A stretch of DNA of 64,000 bases. Source: CAVYXZ01 sp963772595. Its GTDB lineage: Bacteria > Chloroflexota > Anaerolineae > Aggregatilineales > Phototrophicaceae. Shown here piece by piece: positions 43,290 to 53,583 of the stretch; position 1 is the first letter of the stretch, and each line of letters begins with the position of its first letter. The position numbers and the translations under genes are program-made. Where the stretch lies: contig CAVYXZ010000012.1 in the NCBI GenBank assembly GCA_963772595.1, positions 62,001 to 126,000 of the forward strand, in the 5' to 3' direction. The notes under the pieces were generated by a model, which was given only the letters and a program-made list of their open reading frames with translations, was not told the origin of the DNA and did not search any database.

Positions 43290-44180
43290 ATGACGGAAAC
43301 CCCGGCAGACCATTCGAACAGGTGGCAGTTTCGCCTGAAGCGCATCCGCTCACTCTGGCAGCGGGCATTTCCTTTCGTGTCCGGGGCCGTCGGGGCGCTC
43401 ATCATCCTCACACTCCACAGCCTGATGACGACCCCACCGCCCCAGTTGACCAGCCGCGACGTGGAGCAGTCGATTGCCCAGGCGATGGCCTCGGCCACGC
43501 CGCGCCCGGCCCTTTCGGCACAGGTCTACCAGGTCATCCAGCCTTCGCTGGTGTTGATCCAGACGGACGTGATCCCACCGGGGGGCAGCAGCGTGCGCTA
43601 TGTGCCCGAATCGTCCAGCCGCTTCCACATGGTCCAGGATACTGAAGACAACGTCGCCACCGGCGTGATCGTCAACGACAGCGGGGCTATTCTCACGACC
43701 CTGCACGCGGTTGCCTCGGCAGGCACGATTCAAGTCACCTTTGCCGATGGCACGGTCAGCACAGCCCAGATCGTCGGCACGCTGTCGGATAACGACATCG
43801 CCGTCTTGCAGGCCGACCTGCTGCCGGAGCAGATCGTCCCGGCGGTGCTGGGCAACCCGAACGCCATGCGCATCGGCGACGAAGCCTATATCGTCGGCAA
43901 TCCCTTTGGACTCTACAACTCGATGAGCGCCGGGGTGATCTCCGGCTTTGACCGCAGCTACCAACCGCCCTTCAGCAGCGAAAAAATGGACAATCTGATT
44001 CAGGTGGACGCCGCCACCAATCCGGGAGCCTCCGGCGGGCCGCTGTTGAACCGCTATGGTCAGGTGATCGGCATCGTGACCATGCTGCTGAACCCGACCG
44101 GCGATGATGTCTTCATTGGCATCGGCTTTGCCGTGCCGATCACGATAGCAGGAGGGGCCGCCGGGATGGTGCCCCGCTAA
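43290..44180 (+). CDS. Membrane-anchored trypsin-like serine protease (S1C, HtrA-like without PDZ)
   Basis: 296 aa. An N-terminal cytoplasmic tail and membrane anchor (VSGAVGALIILTLHSLM) precede a chymotrypsin-fold domain with His in LTTLHAVAS, Asp in LSDNDIAVLQ and Ser in NPGASGGPLLN (the usual motif is GNSGGP). The protein ends soon after the protease domain, so the PDZ domain of HtrA/DegP is absent. It likely cleaves extracytoplasmic proteins. The MoxR cluster begins 12 bp downstream. Confidence 0.9.
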   Translation: MTETPADHSNRWQFRLKRIRSLWQRAFPFVSGAVGALIILTLHSLMTTPPPQLTSRDVEQSIAQAMASATPRPALSAQVYQVIQPSLVLIQTDVIPPGGSSVRYVPESSSRFHMVQDTEDNVATGVIVNDSGAILTTLHAVASAGTIQVTFADGTVSTAQIVGTLSDNDIAVLQADLLPEQIVPAVLGNPNAMRIGDEAYIVGNPFGLYNSMSAGVISGFDRSYQPPFSSEKMDNLIQVDAATNPGASGGPLLNRYGQVIGIVTMLLNPTGDDVFIGIGFAVPITIAGGAAGMVPR

Positions 44181-44192
44181 AGGAAGGGAGCG

Positions 44193-45200
<1,008 letters not shown>

Positions 45201-46085
45201 GCGCATCCTCCAGCGCCTCGACTGGCAGGTGATCCGCCGCCTGGATGGTCTGCTTGCAGGGCGATTATCGCAGCCTGTTCTACGGCTACGGCGTTGACTT
45301 TGCTGACCTGCGCGAGTATCAGCCGGAAGACGACATTCCGCTATATCGACTGGAACGTCACGGCGCGCATGGATACACCTTACGTGCGCAAATATACGGA
45401 AGACCGGGAGATTACCGCCTGGTTCCTGCTGGACCTCAGCCCTTCGATTGACTTCGGCGGGACGCAGGCGCTCAAGCGCACGGTGCTGATCGACTTCGTG
45501 ACTACCGTGGCCCGGCTGCTGACCCGGCATGGCAACCGCGTGGGCGCGATCTTCTACGGCAGCCAGATCGACCGGACCATTCCGCCGCGCGGCGGACGGG
45601 TTCAGGTGCTGCGGCTGATTAACGATCTGCTCAATCAGCCCAGCCTGGCGCAGGCCCCTTTTACGGATCTGGCCCCGCTGATCGGCGGCGGTCTGCACAC
45701 CATCAAGCGCCGCGCTCCTGGTCTTTATCGTCTCGGATTTCATCTGCAAATCGGGCTGGGAGCGCCCGCTGTCCCTGCTCAATCAGCGCCATGAAGTGCT
45801 GGCCGTGCGCCTGTGGGACCCGCGCGAAGTCGAGATTCCTGACATCGGGCTGGTGATTATGCAGGACGCGGAGACCGGCGAGCAGTTGTACGTCGATACG
45901 CACGACCGGCGTTTCCGCAGTCGCTTTGCCGCCGCTGCGCGCGAGCGCGAAGCCGAACTGGCGCAGATCTTCAAACATGCCGGGGTCGCTCAGCTTGCGC
46001 TTTCGACCGAAGAAGATCTGGTCCGCGCGATTGTCCGCTTCGCTGCGCTGCGCGAGCGGCAGCGGCGCTCATCCTAGAGCTGCTC

Positions 46086-47092
46086 ATGACTTTTATCTGG
46101 CCCCCGATGCTGCTCCTGCTGGCACTCGTTCCGGCGCTGGTCTTCTTGTACCTCTGGCTGCAGCAGCGGCGGCAGCAGATCATCGCCAACTTCAGCAGCA
46201 GTATGTTGATCGCGGGCCGCCGGGCGGCGCGGCTTCAATATTCAGCGTCACATCCCCCCGCTGATCTTTCTGATCGCGCTCACGATTCTGATTATCGCGC
46301 TGGCTCGGCCCGGAGGCAGTCGTCGGCGTGCCGCGCATCGAGGGCACGGTCATTCTAGCCTTTGATATTTCGGGCAGTATGGCTGCCGATGACCTGGAAC
46401 CGACCCGGTTGGAAGCGGCTAAAGCAGCCGCGCGCGATTTCGTGGAACGTCAGCCGCCCAGCGTGCGCATCGGTGTGGTGGCCTTCAGCGACAGCGGCCT
46501 GGCCGTGCAGCAGCCTTCCTACAATCAGGACGACATTCTGGCTGCCATCCGCCGCCTGAACCCGGCGCGGGGCACTTCACTGGGCAGCGGCATTTTCGTC
46601 TCGCTCAGTGAGATTGAGGCCAAGCCCGCCGAGACCAATTACTACAGCAACCTGACGCCGGAACCCACCCTGACGCCGACTCCGGTGCCGGAAGGCTACT
46701 ATCAGCCGGGCGTGGTCGTGCTGCTGACCGATGGCGAGAACACCGATGCGCCCGACCCGATGGAAATGGCGCAGACCGCCGCCGATCATGGCGTGCGCAT
46801 CTATACGATTGGCATTGGCAGTCCGCTGGGGACCGTGATGAACATCGACGGTTTTAACGTCTTCACCCAGCTTGACGAAGCGATGCTGCAAACAATTTCT
46901 GATATGACCGGCGGCAGCTACTACAATGCCGAAAGCACAGAAGAGTTATTCGACATTTACGACAATCTCGACCGGCAGTTGGTCGTCAGACCTGAACCGA
47001 TGGAGGTCACGCCGCTGTTCGCGGGCCTGAGCATCCTGACGCTGCTGGTCGGCGGGGCGCTCTCGCTGCTGTGGTTTGGCCGCGTGCCCTGA
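46086..47092 (+). CDS. BatA-like von Willebrand factor A protein (two frameshifts)
   Basis: About 335 aa after two indels (near 46225 and 46313). N-terminal anchor WPPMLLLLALVPALVFLYLWL, a second hydrophobic segment IPPLIFLIALTILIIALARP, then a VWA domain with MIDAS motif FDISGSMAADD, GTSLGSGI and LLTDGENTD, and a C-terminal membrane helix LFAGLSILTLLVGGALSLLW. This is the BatA/BatB layout; such proteins sit in the membrane with the VWA domain exposed. Directly followed by a paralogue. Confidence 0.85.
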
Positions 47093-47109
47093 AAGGAGAA
47101 CAGCATCCC

Positions 47110-48177
47110 ATGAGTTTACTCTGGCCCGGAATACTGCTTCTCTTAGTGCTGGTTCCCGCCCTGATCGCGGCCTACCTCTGGGGGCTGCGGCGGCGGAAGG
47201 TCGCCGTGCGCTATTCCAGCCTGTCGCTGGTGAAGGCGGCCCTGCCGCGTTTCTCGCGCCTGCGCCGTCACTTCCCCTTCGCCTTGTTTCTGGCGTCGAT
47301 TATCAGCCTGATTATCGCCTTTGGCCGTCCGGTGGCGGTGGTGGCCGTGCCCACCAACCAGACGACGATCATCCTGGCGGTCGATGTCTCCGGCAGCATG
47401 TGTTCCGGCGATATTGAACCCAACCGGCTTGTCGCGGCGGAACAGGCAGCCATCTCCTTTATTCAGAGCCAGAAAGCCAGCACGCATATCGGCGTGGTCG
47501 CCTTCTCCGGCTTCGCCGAGATCGTTCAGACGCCGACAACTGACCAGCGCGCGCTGGAATCGGCCATCGACAGCCTGCTGACCGGACGCTGGACGGCGAT
47601 TGGCAGCGCGATTCTGAAGTCCATTGACGCCATTGCCGAGATTGACGAGAACGTCTGGCCGAGCGTTCTGCCGGGGGCCACAGGCGTTCAGCCACCGCCG
47701 GTACCTGATGGAGCCTATGCGCCCAGTATCATCGTGCTGCTGACCGATGGGGCGAGCAATGCCGGGCCGCTGCCGCTCGATGCCGCACAGCAGGCGGTGG
47801 ACCGGGGCGTGCGGGTCTATACCATTGGCTTTGGCACGGCGATGGGGGCGGAATTCGTCGGTTGCAGCCCGCGCTTCCGGGGTAACGAACCCTTCGGCGG
47901 GGGCGGACCCGGTTTCGGTGGTGGTGGTGGTGGCGGTCGCGGTGGATTCCGCCGGGGTATTGACGAGGTTACGCTCCAGCAAATCGCCGATATGACCGGC
48001 GGCGTCTACTACTCTGCCGAAAGCAGCAGCGAGCTTCAGAACGTCTTCGCCGAACTGCCGACCAACATCATCGTCAAGCACGATGTCACCGAGGTCAGCG
48101 TGCTTTTTGCCGCTGTGGGTGCGCTGCTGGCCGCCTGTGCCATTGCACTGTCGCTGCTGTGGCATCCGCTGCCGTAG
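47110..48177 (+). CDS. BatA-like von Willebrand factor A protein with Gly-rich insert
   Basis: 355 aa, intact. ATG 47110 has AAAGGAG 11 bases upstream; an upstream start inside the previous gene is unlikely. Same architecture as the preceding protein: two N-terminal helices, VWA with VDVSGSMCSGD and LLTDGASNAG, and a C-terminal helix. It differs by an insert of about 25 residues rich in glycine (GGGGPGFGGGGGGGRGG) before LQQIADMTGGVYY. Probably a duplicate that forms a heteromeric complex with its neighbour. Confidence 0.9.
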   Translation: MSLLWPGILLLLVLVPALIAAYLWGLRRRKVAVRYSSLSLVKAALPRFSRLRRHFPFALFLASIISLIIAFGRPVAVVAVPTNQTTIILAVDVSGSMCSGDIEPNRLVAAEQAAISFIQSQKASTHIGVVAFSGFAEIVQTPTTDQRALESAIDSLLTGRWTAIGSAILKSIDAIAEIDENVWPSVLPGATGVQPPPVPDGAYAPSIIVLLTDGASNAGPLPLDAAQQAVDRGVRVYTIGFGTAMGAEFVGCSPRFRGNEPFGGGGPGFGGGGGGGRGGFRRGIDEVTLQQIADMTGGVYYSAESSSELQNVFAELPTNIIVKHDVTEVSVLFAAVGALLAACAIALSLLWHPLP

Positions 48178-48650
48178 CGATTCGGACTGTCGGGAAATAA
48201 ACGGGTGGGTTTCAAACCCTTCTCTACACCCCAAGTGTTTGATTAGGATCAGCCAGTAGCGCAAGCTCGATGTTGTCGGGATAGTAGTACCTGCCTCGTG
48301 TGCAATGCGTCTCCTAATCGCTTTTTCCCAGCGTGTGAAAAAGATCCCTGCGCCCTGACCGCGATCAGACCTCGTTCATCAGCGCTTCCTCCGTTCGGTG
48401 TCAGTTTTGCCATCGTTTCGCCTGCTGGATCTTCGCACATAAGTCATCAGGATGGTGGTGACACGGGATGCGCATATCAGCCTACATCGAGGTATCTGAC
48501 GAAACAAGCGAGTATGTTCGTGGTTGAGCAGGCCGCTGCGCAGTCACTGTGATATGACAGTCCTCACCCTTCTTGTGTTATTTTTCACATGCTCATATGA
48601 CGTTAATTTGTTCAATAATTCACATAGATGAATATTCGAATGCACTTGTA
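48178..48650. other. 473-bp gap before an ArsR regulator
   Basis: No convincing gene. Close to the regulator there is a CRP/FNR-like site TGTGTTATTTTTCACA (48574-48589) and an inverted repeat ATTCA-N6-TGAAT (48618-48633), a plausible ArsR-type operator. The rest (48180-48560) has no recognised structure; short ORFs there have no conserved features. Confidence 0.5.
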
Positions 48651-49031
48651 ATGAATAAACAGTTGTACGAGGAATTAATTATGCTGCACAACCGGGTCTG
48701 CTCGGCTCTGGGCGACCCGAAGCGCCTCATGATCCTCTACATTCTCAGCGGGCGTCCGTACTCGGTGAACGAACTGGCGTCCCAGCTTGATATGCCTCAA
48801 CCGACGGTCTCGCATCATCTCAAAGTCTTGCGGGATCGTTCGATTGTGAACACGCAGCGTGAAGGCACTACTATCTGCTATTCATTGGCCGACGAGCGCG
48901 TGGTTCAGGCTGTCGATTTGCTGCGGGAGGTGCTGCGTGATACGACCCGGCGGCAGGCGGATCTGGCCGCCTTTCGCGCCCTGGATGCGCAGCGTCAGGA
49001 TGAGGAGCTGCCGCCCGATGAGTCTGAGTGA
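48651..49031 (+). CDS. ArsR-family transcriptional regulator
   Basis: 126 aa winged-helix repressor: NRVCSALGDPKRLMILYIL, recognition helix QPTVSHHLKVLRDRSIV and the wing TTICYSLADER. It is a clear paralogue of the regulator at 60895 and keeps Cys at the same place (C17 in CSALGD). It lacks the ELCV(C)DL metal box of classic ArsR, so a thiol-based or persulfide signal is possible. It precedes a rhodanese gene, which fits a sulfur signal. The start is uncertain; an in-frame upstream start at 48573 would cover the operator-like repeat. Confidence 0.86.
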   Translation: MNKQLYEELIMLHNRVCSALGDPKRLMILYILSGRPYSVNELASQLDMPQPTVSHHLKVLRDRSIVNTQREGTTICYSLADERVVQAVDLLREVLRDTTRRQADLAAFRALDAQRQDEELPPDESE

Positions 49032-49056
49032 AAAACCAGTGCCTATCGACGAATTA

Positions 49057-49170
49057 TTGGGGGCTTTGCCCCTAAACCCCCACCAGGACCTCATAAAGGT
49101 TGGCGACACAGATTCGGAATTGGGGTGCAGGGGACCTTGTTCCCTGCCGGGGTGTGGGGCAGCGCCCCAC
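49057..49170. repeat. Interspersed repeat, family C
   Basis: Begins GGGGGCTTTGCCCCTAA, then ACCCCCACCAGG, and ends with GGGGACCTTGTTCCCTGCC and GGGGCAGCGCCCC. Related to the partial copy at 25313-25364. It occupies most of the 260-bp gap between the ArsR and rhodanese genes. Confidence 0.65.
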
Positions 49171-49292
49171 CTGCTTACCCGCATTGTCCTGATTTGTTTC
49201 CAGTCCAGGCGGGTTCAGACATTGTGAAAACCGGGAAGCTGCGTGCTGCCCGTAGGAGTTCGCTTGATAGTTAGAGAGAGAGTTCAACACCC

Positions 49293-50942
49293 ATGAAGAA
49301 GAAATTCATCTTGCTATTGTGTTTGCTTCTGATGATCGCCCCGGTATTTCCGGCGGTGGCGCAGAGCGACGCAGTCCTCAGCCGGCTGAACGTCTACAAT
49401 CTGACGCTGCCGGAAGGCTACGGTGTCACCAGTGTTGAGGCCGTGGCGGAGCAGATCGCCCAGAATCCGGCGACCCTGCTGCTGGACGTGCGCCAGCCTG
49501 AAGAATATGCGGCGGGCCATCTCGCCAATTCCTTCAACGTGCCGATCCGTGAGCTGGGTCAGAATCTGGACCTGCTGCCGGATTTGCACGCCGATATTGT
49601 CGTCATCTGCCAGAGCGGCGGACGGGCCACGCTGGCCGCGACCGCGCTAGGTGTGCTCGGCTATGACCACGTCAAGATTCTCAAGGGCGGCTTCGGAGCC
49701 TGGGATGCGGCTGAAATGCCCAGCACGACCGATGTTTTCACTGCTGAGGCCAGCAGCGCACCGGAAATCGACGCAGATGTTTTTGAAGCGGTTGATACCT
49801 ACCTGAGCACGCTGCCGGAAGGCTTCGGCTTTGTGTCCGCGCAGAATCTGGCCGTCGAACTGGCTTCGGATGCGCCGCCCATCGTGATTGATGTGCGCAG
49901 CATGAACGAATGGAACGGCGGTTACATCGAGAGCGCCCAGCATATCTGGGTCAACGAGTTCATGGGCAGCCAGGATCAATGGCCTGCCGACAAGGACGCC
50001 AACATCGTCATTTACTGCGCCAGCGGTTATCGCGGCAGTATTGCCACCGTCCTGATGAATCTGGCGGGCTATACCCATGTCCGCAACCTGAGTGGTGGTG
50101 CAGGGGCCTGGACGGCGGCTGGTTTCCCGCTGGTCGGTGCTGTAGAGGCTGAGGAATCCGCCTTCGATCTGAATGCTTACCTGACCAGCTACGTCAGTGA
50201 GCTGCCGGGCAGCTTCAACGCCGTGCGCGTCGATGATCTGGCTGCTGAGCTGGCGTCCGATACGCCCCCGATGCTGGTGGACGTGCGGACCACTGGCGAA
50301 TATGCTGACGGTTTCATTGCGGGTGCGGTCAATATCCCCTTACAGGAACTGACCCAGCACCTGGATCTGCTGCCTGACCTGGAGGCCAACATCGTGGTCT
50401 ACTGCGGCAGCGGCCATCGTTCCGCTATCGCCATGACCTCACTCAACCTGCTGGGCTACAAGAACGTCCGCAGTCTGATAGGCGGCTTTGGCGCATGGAA
50501 AACTGCCGAGCAGCCGGTCTCGAACGAGGTGCCTGAGATGGTTATGGGCAGTGCTCCCAGCATTGAACCGGCAGTCTTCGACGTGGTCAACAACTTCGTG
50601 ACCTCGATCCCGGCGGGCTACTACACCGTCAAGGCGATTGATCTTCAGGTCGAACTGACACAGGATACGCCTGCGCCGGTCGTGATCGACGTGCGTACCG
50701 ACAGCGAATGGCAGCAGGGCTACATCGATGGCAGTCTGCACATGAACCTGAGCGATTTCATGGTCGATGAGCCGCAGTGGCCGACCGACAAAACGACCCC
50801 CATCGTTATCTACGATAACCCGACCCATCGCAGCACCATGGCAATGACGCTGATGCGGCTGCTGGGTTACGACAACGTTCGCGTCCTGGCCGGTGGCACC
50901 ACCGCCTGGACCAGCAACCAGCTACCCCTGGTCACACAGTAA
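49293..50942 (+). CDS. Secreted protein with four rhodanese domains
   Basis: 549 aa with a signal peptide (KKKFILLLCLLLMIAPVFPAVAQ). Four rhodanese-like domains of about 125 residues follow in tandem. Active loops are ICQSGGRATL (domain 1), YCASGYRGSI (2), YCGSGHRSAI (3) and IYDNPTHRSTM (4); the catalytic cysteine is present in the first three and replaced by Asp in the last. Rhodaneses carry persulfide sulfur; outside the cytoplasm this protein could deliver or scavenge sulfane sulfur. It follows an ArsR regulator and precedes a sulfur-reductase-like operon. A strong terminator ends the transcript. Confidence 0.92.
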   Translation: MKKKFILLLCLLLMIAPVFPAVAQSDAVLSRLNVYNLTLPEGYGVTSVEAVAEQIAQNPATLLLDVRQPEEYAAGHLANSFNVPIRELGQNLDLLPDLHADIVVICQSGGRATLAATALGVLGYDHVKILKGGFGAWDAAEMPSTTDVFTAEASSAPEIDADVFEAVDTYLSTLPEGFGFVSAQNLAVELASDAPPIVIDVRSMNEWNGGYIESAQHIWVNEFMGSQDQWPADKDANIVIYCASGYRGSIATVLMNLAGYTHVRNLSGGAGAWTAAGFPLVGAVEAEESAFDLNAYLTSYVSELPGSFNAVRVDDLAAELASDTPPMLVDVRTTGEYADGFIAGAVNIPLQELTQHLDLLPDLEANIVVYCGSGHRSAIAMTSLNLLGYKNVRSLIGGFGAWKTAEQPVSNEVPEMVMGSAPSIEPAVFDVVNNFVTSIPAGYYTVKAIDLQVELTQDTPAPVVIDVRTDSEWQQGYIDGSLHMNLSDFMVDEPQWPTDKTTPIVIYDNPTHRSTMAMTLMRLLGYDNVRVLAGGTTAWTSNQLPLVTQ

Positions 50943-50962
50943 GACTTTTCCCACATCGCTCG

Positions 50963-50999
50963 CCCCTGCCGGTGAACCCACTGGCAGGGGTGTTTTTTT
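50963..50999 (+). terminator. Rho-independent terminator
   Basis: CCCCTGCC (50963-50970) and GGCAGGGG (50983-50990) form the stem, followed by TGTTTTTTT. It ends the rhodanese transcript 21 bp after its stop; the convergent MBL gene ends at 51030. Confidence 0.9.
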
Positions 51000-51029
51000 G
51001 TGGACCCCTTGTTGCCCCAGCTCTGACTG

Positions 51030-51884
51030 CTATTCCACAATCACCCGGGTTCCCACATTGCAAAAGAAAAAGCGATCCCCCAGTATCTGGGCCAGACGAG
51101 CGGCGACCTGTTGGCCGGTACAATGCGAGACCCCAATGTGATCAATGTCGTAGCCTTGCAGCGCTTCGATGGTCTGATCAACCTGCTCGTTGCTCACTGG
51201 GCCGAGATGCGTGCCGCCGATGATGGTGTGAAAGTGTGATTGCTTTGTTTTGTCGATAATGTGATCGAGAATATTAATCACACCGGAATGTGAGCAGCCG
51301 AGGATCACAAACAGACCCGCATCAGTATCGATGACGACCGTTTGATCGTCCAGGATCGGGTCTAAGACCAGTTGGCCGTCCGCATCACGATGGTACAGCA
51401 CGGTGTCCCCCGTCTCATAGGAGGTGCGCCGAGGAACCTCGCCCGTCATATACAGGCCGTCGGCCACAGCGCGCCACTCGCGGCTGAGATCGAAGCGTGC
51501 CCCGGCGGCCTCCAGGACCGGTTGGGTAAACGGCATCCCAATGTGTCTGGGCCTCTGGCCTTCATGCAGCGCCCAACTGTCTTTGAAAAGGTCAGGATGC
51601 GCGTATACATTGATCTGTTCCTGACCCCCCGGCCCACAGATGAGTTGAAGGGCATCCAGCAGTCCGCTGGTATGGTCGTAGTGATGATGACTGATGAGGA
51701 TCGCCTCAGCCTCGGCCAGGTTGACACCTAAAGTGGCGGCGTTGCGCAGCAGTCCTTTGCCCTGCCCGGTATCGAACAGGAACTTGCCCGCCGGGGTTTC
51801 AATCCAAACTGACCAGCCATGTTCGGCCACGCAGGACAGCCCATAGACGGCATTCTCACATAAAACAGTTGCCTTGACTGCCAT
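51030..51884 (-). CDS. MBL-fold metallohydrolase
   Basis: 284-aa metallo-beta-lactamase-fold protein with ILISHHHYDHTSGLLDAL (HxHxDH site), GCSHSGVINIL and a C-terminal HIGVSHCTGQ. It is most like the subgroup annotated as 7,8-dihydropterin-6-methyl-ribofuranosylaminobenzene phosphate synthase; physiological substrates of such proteins are mostly unknown. A persulfide dioxygenase identity is unlikely, because its motif differs. ATG 51884 has AGGAAG upstream and is chosen over 51905. It is probably the last gene of the sulfur operon, 37 bp after the Rieske gene. Confidence 0.82.
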   Translation of the reverse strand: MAVKATVLCENAVYGLSCVAEHGWSVWIETPAGKFLFDTGQGKGLLRNAATLGVNLAEAEAILISHHHYDHTSGLLDALQLICGPGGQEQINVYAHPDLFKDSWALHEGQRPRHIGMPFTQPVLEAAGARFDLSREWRAVADGLYMTGEVPRRTSYETGDTVLYHRDADGQLVLDPILDDQTVVIDTDAGLFVILGCSHSGVINILDHIIDKTKQSHFHTIIGGTHLGPVSNEQVDQTIEALQGYDIDHIGVSHCTGQQVAARLAQILGDRFFFCNVGTRVIVE

Positions 51885-51921
51885 AACATTTCTTCCTATC
51901 TCCACTGGAATTCTGCCGACC

Positions 51922-52338
51922 TCAATTCAGAAACACCCGGACCTGATCGTCCTCACTGATCTCGACGCGCAGGGAGCGCAGCGTCTGCCGGGCCGGGCCG
52001 CGCTGCAACGCGCCATCCGGGGCGAAACGCGAGCCGTGACAGGGGCAGACAAAGCCGCCGGGACCCTCCTCGACCGTGCAGCCGAGATGCGGACAGGTCA
52101 GGCTGAGCGCGCTGAATCCGGCCTCGTCATGGATCAACAGGGCCGGGACATCCGGCAGCAGGGTGCGCGAGCCAAGCGGATAATCCTCCGCAGCGCCCAG
52201 GTCGAATTCGGTCTGCGGCGGTGGTTCGTCGGAATAGCTCAAAAAGCGCAGCAGACCGCCCAGGCCCAGCAAGCCGCTGGCCGCCAGCAGGGCACGGATT
52301 GTCAGGCTGAGAAAGTCGCGGCGCGGCAGGTCGTTCAT
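51922..52338 (-). CDS. Rieske [2Fe-2S] protein of a cytochrome b complex
   Basis: 138 aa. An N-terminal twin-arginine-like segment (PRRDFLSL) and membrane anchor (IRALLAASGLLGLGGLL) precede a Rieske domain with CPHLGC (C82, H84, C87) and CPCHGS (C98, C100, H101), the four cluster ligands plus the disulfide pair. Such proteins oxidise quinol at the Qo site with cytochrome b, encoded two genes upstream. The start ATG overlaps the cytochrome c stop (ATGA); the longer start at 52356 is less likely. Confidence 0.93.
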   Translation of the reverse strand: MNDLPRRDFLSLTIRALLAASGLLGLGGLLRFLSYSDEPPPQTEFDLGAAEDYPLGSRTLLPDVPALLIHDEAGFSALSLTCPHLGCTVEEGPGGFVCPCHGSRFAPDGALQRGPARQTLRSLRVEISEDDQVRVFLN

Positions 52339-53583
52339 CGCTGCACCGAATGGCATTCATGACAGTAGCGCGAGGCCTGTTCGTCAGGTTTCTGCTGGCA
52401 CTGCGTCCCCATGACCGGGTTAAACGTGAATTCCTGGCCGGTCGCCTTGCCGACCATCGAGTAGGTCCCATCTGGCTCGACGCGCGTATTCCACAGCGGC
52501 TCGCCCTGCTCGGTCATGAGGATCGTATCGCCCACCTTGAGTTCCGTGACCGGGTTGAGGAAGCTCATGCGCAGCGCCAGATCGTCCTCGCTGGTGATGG
52601 TATGCGTCAGCGGCAGGTCGGTCAGCGTGCCGTGACAGGTCTTACACTGAACGTATTGAATCTCCGCCTGATTGGAGTGTATGTCGCCGTCGCCCATCGC
52701 CTCCTCGCGCGTGTGACAGTCGATGCAGTCCAGCGTGTACTCGCACTGCGTAAACTGGGCAATCGGCTGGTAATAATCGTGCAGACGATCCTGCGGCATG
52801 TCATCGCGCTCGACGAAGCTCATCGTCCGCAGGTCATAATTGCCCCGGTTGTGGCAGGTGTTGCACTGTGTATAGGGGATGGCGGTCGTCAGGCGGTGGA
52901 CCTGACCTTCGGGGAAGCTCTCCACATCCGGCGTGTGACAGGCGGCGCAGCCGGTCAGGCGGTCGAAGGCCGCGCCGGGTGGGGCGTCCGCGCTGAGATG
53001 GCAGTTGAGGCAGTTTTCGGCGAACTGATGCACGGCGGGATTGGTCGTGTCGGTCGGGTCGAAGGCGTCCAGCGCGGCCAGGCCGGTGGTCGTGGCGATG
53101 TAGTCGTCGCGGACGGCGAAAATGCCCTGCCGGGCGCTGAGATCGGGTTGCGCGCCGAAGCTGTAGCGGATATTGGCAATCGCCCCGGCGTAGGTGGCCT
53201 GCACGCTGGTCATGACGCGCTGGATGTGATTGCGTTCGTCTTCGGCACTGCCACTGTGACAGTCGGTCCCGCCGCAGGATTCGTTCTACGACGGTCAGGG
53301 CCGAAGGGTTATCACCGCCGCGCATCGTGCTGTGCGCCAGGTCGGCATCCAGCGCCAGCGCTTCGCCGCCGTGACAGACTACACAGCCGAAGGTCTCGAC
53401 CGGGTGCGAGGGGCTGATCTGCGGCAGGTCGGCATGACAGGTGACGCAGTACTCTGTCTGGCCGGTCAGCGACGGGGTCAGCCCGACCGGCTGCTGACGG
53501 TGCGATTCGCTCCACCAGACCAGCAGTCCGGCAGCCAGCAGCAGCCCGGCGGCCAGCAGTATCCTGCGGCGTGAAGTCGTCAT
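52335..53583 (-). CDS. Membrane-anchored nonaheme cytochrome c (one frameshift)
   Basis: About 415 aa after a +1 insertion near 53285. The N-terminal membrane anchor is RRRILLAAGLLLAAGLLVWW. Heme-binding sites in order: CVTCH, CVVCH, CGGTDCH (CX4CH), CLNCH, CAACH, CNTCH, CIDCH, CKTCH, CHECH, that is eight CX2CH and one CX4CH. Its location between cytochrome b and Rieske genes suggests that it takes the place of cytochrome c1/f in a quinol-oxidising complex. It overlaps both neighbours by 1-4 bp. Confidence 0.88.

Noticed and set aside
48249..48552. Short ORFs on both strands between the VWA and ArsR genes
   Set aside because: No ribosome site, domain or coding bias was seen; the stretch looks non-coding.
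48651..49031. Calling the regulator an arsenic-responsive ArsR
   Set aside because: No ELCVCDL-type site, and no arsenate reductase or efflux gene in the surroundings.
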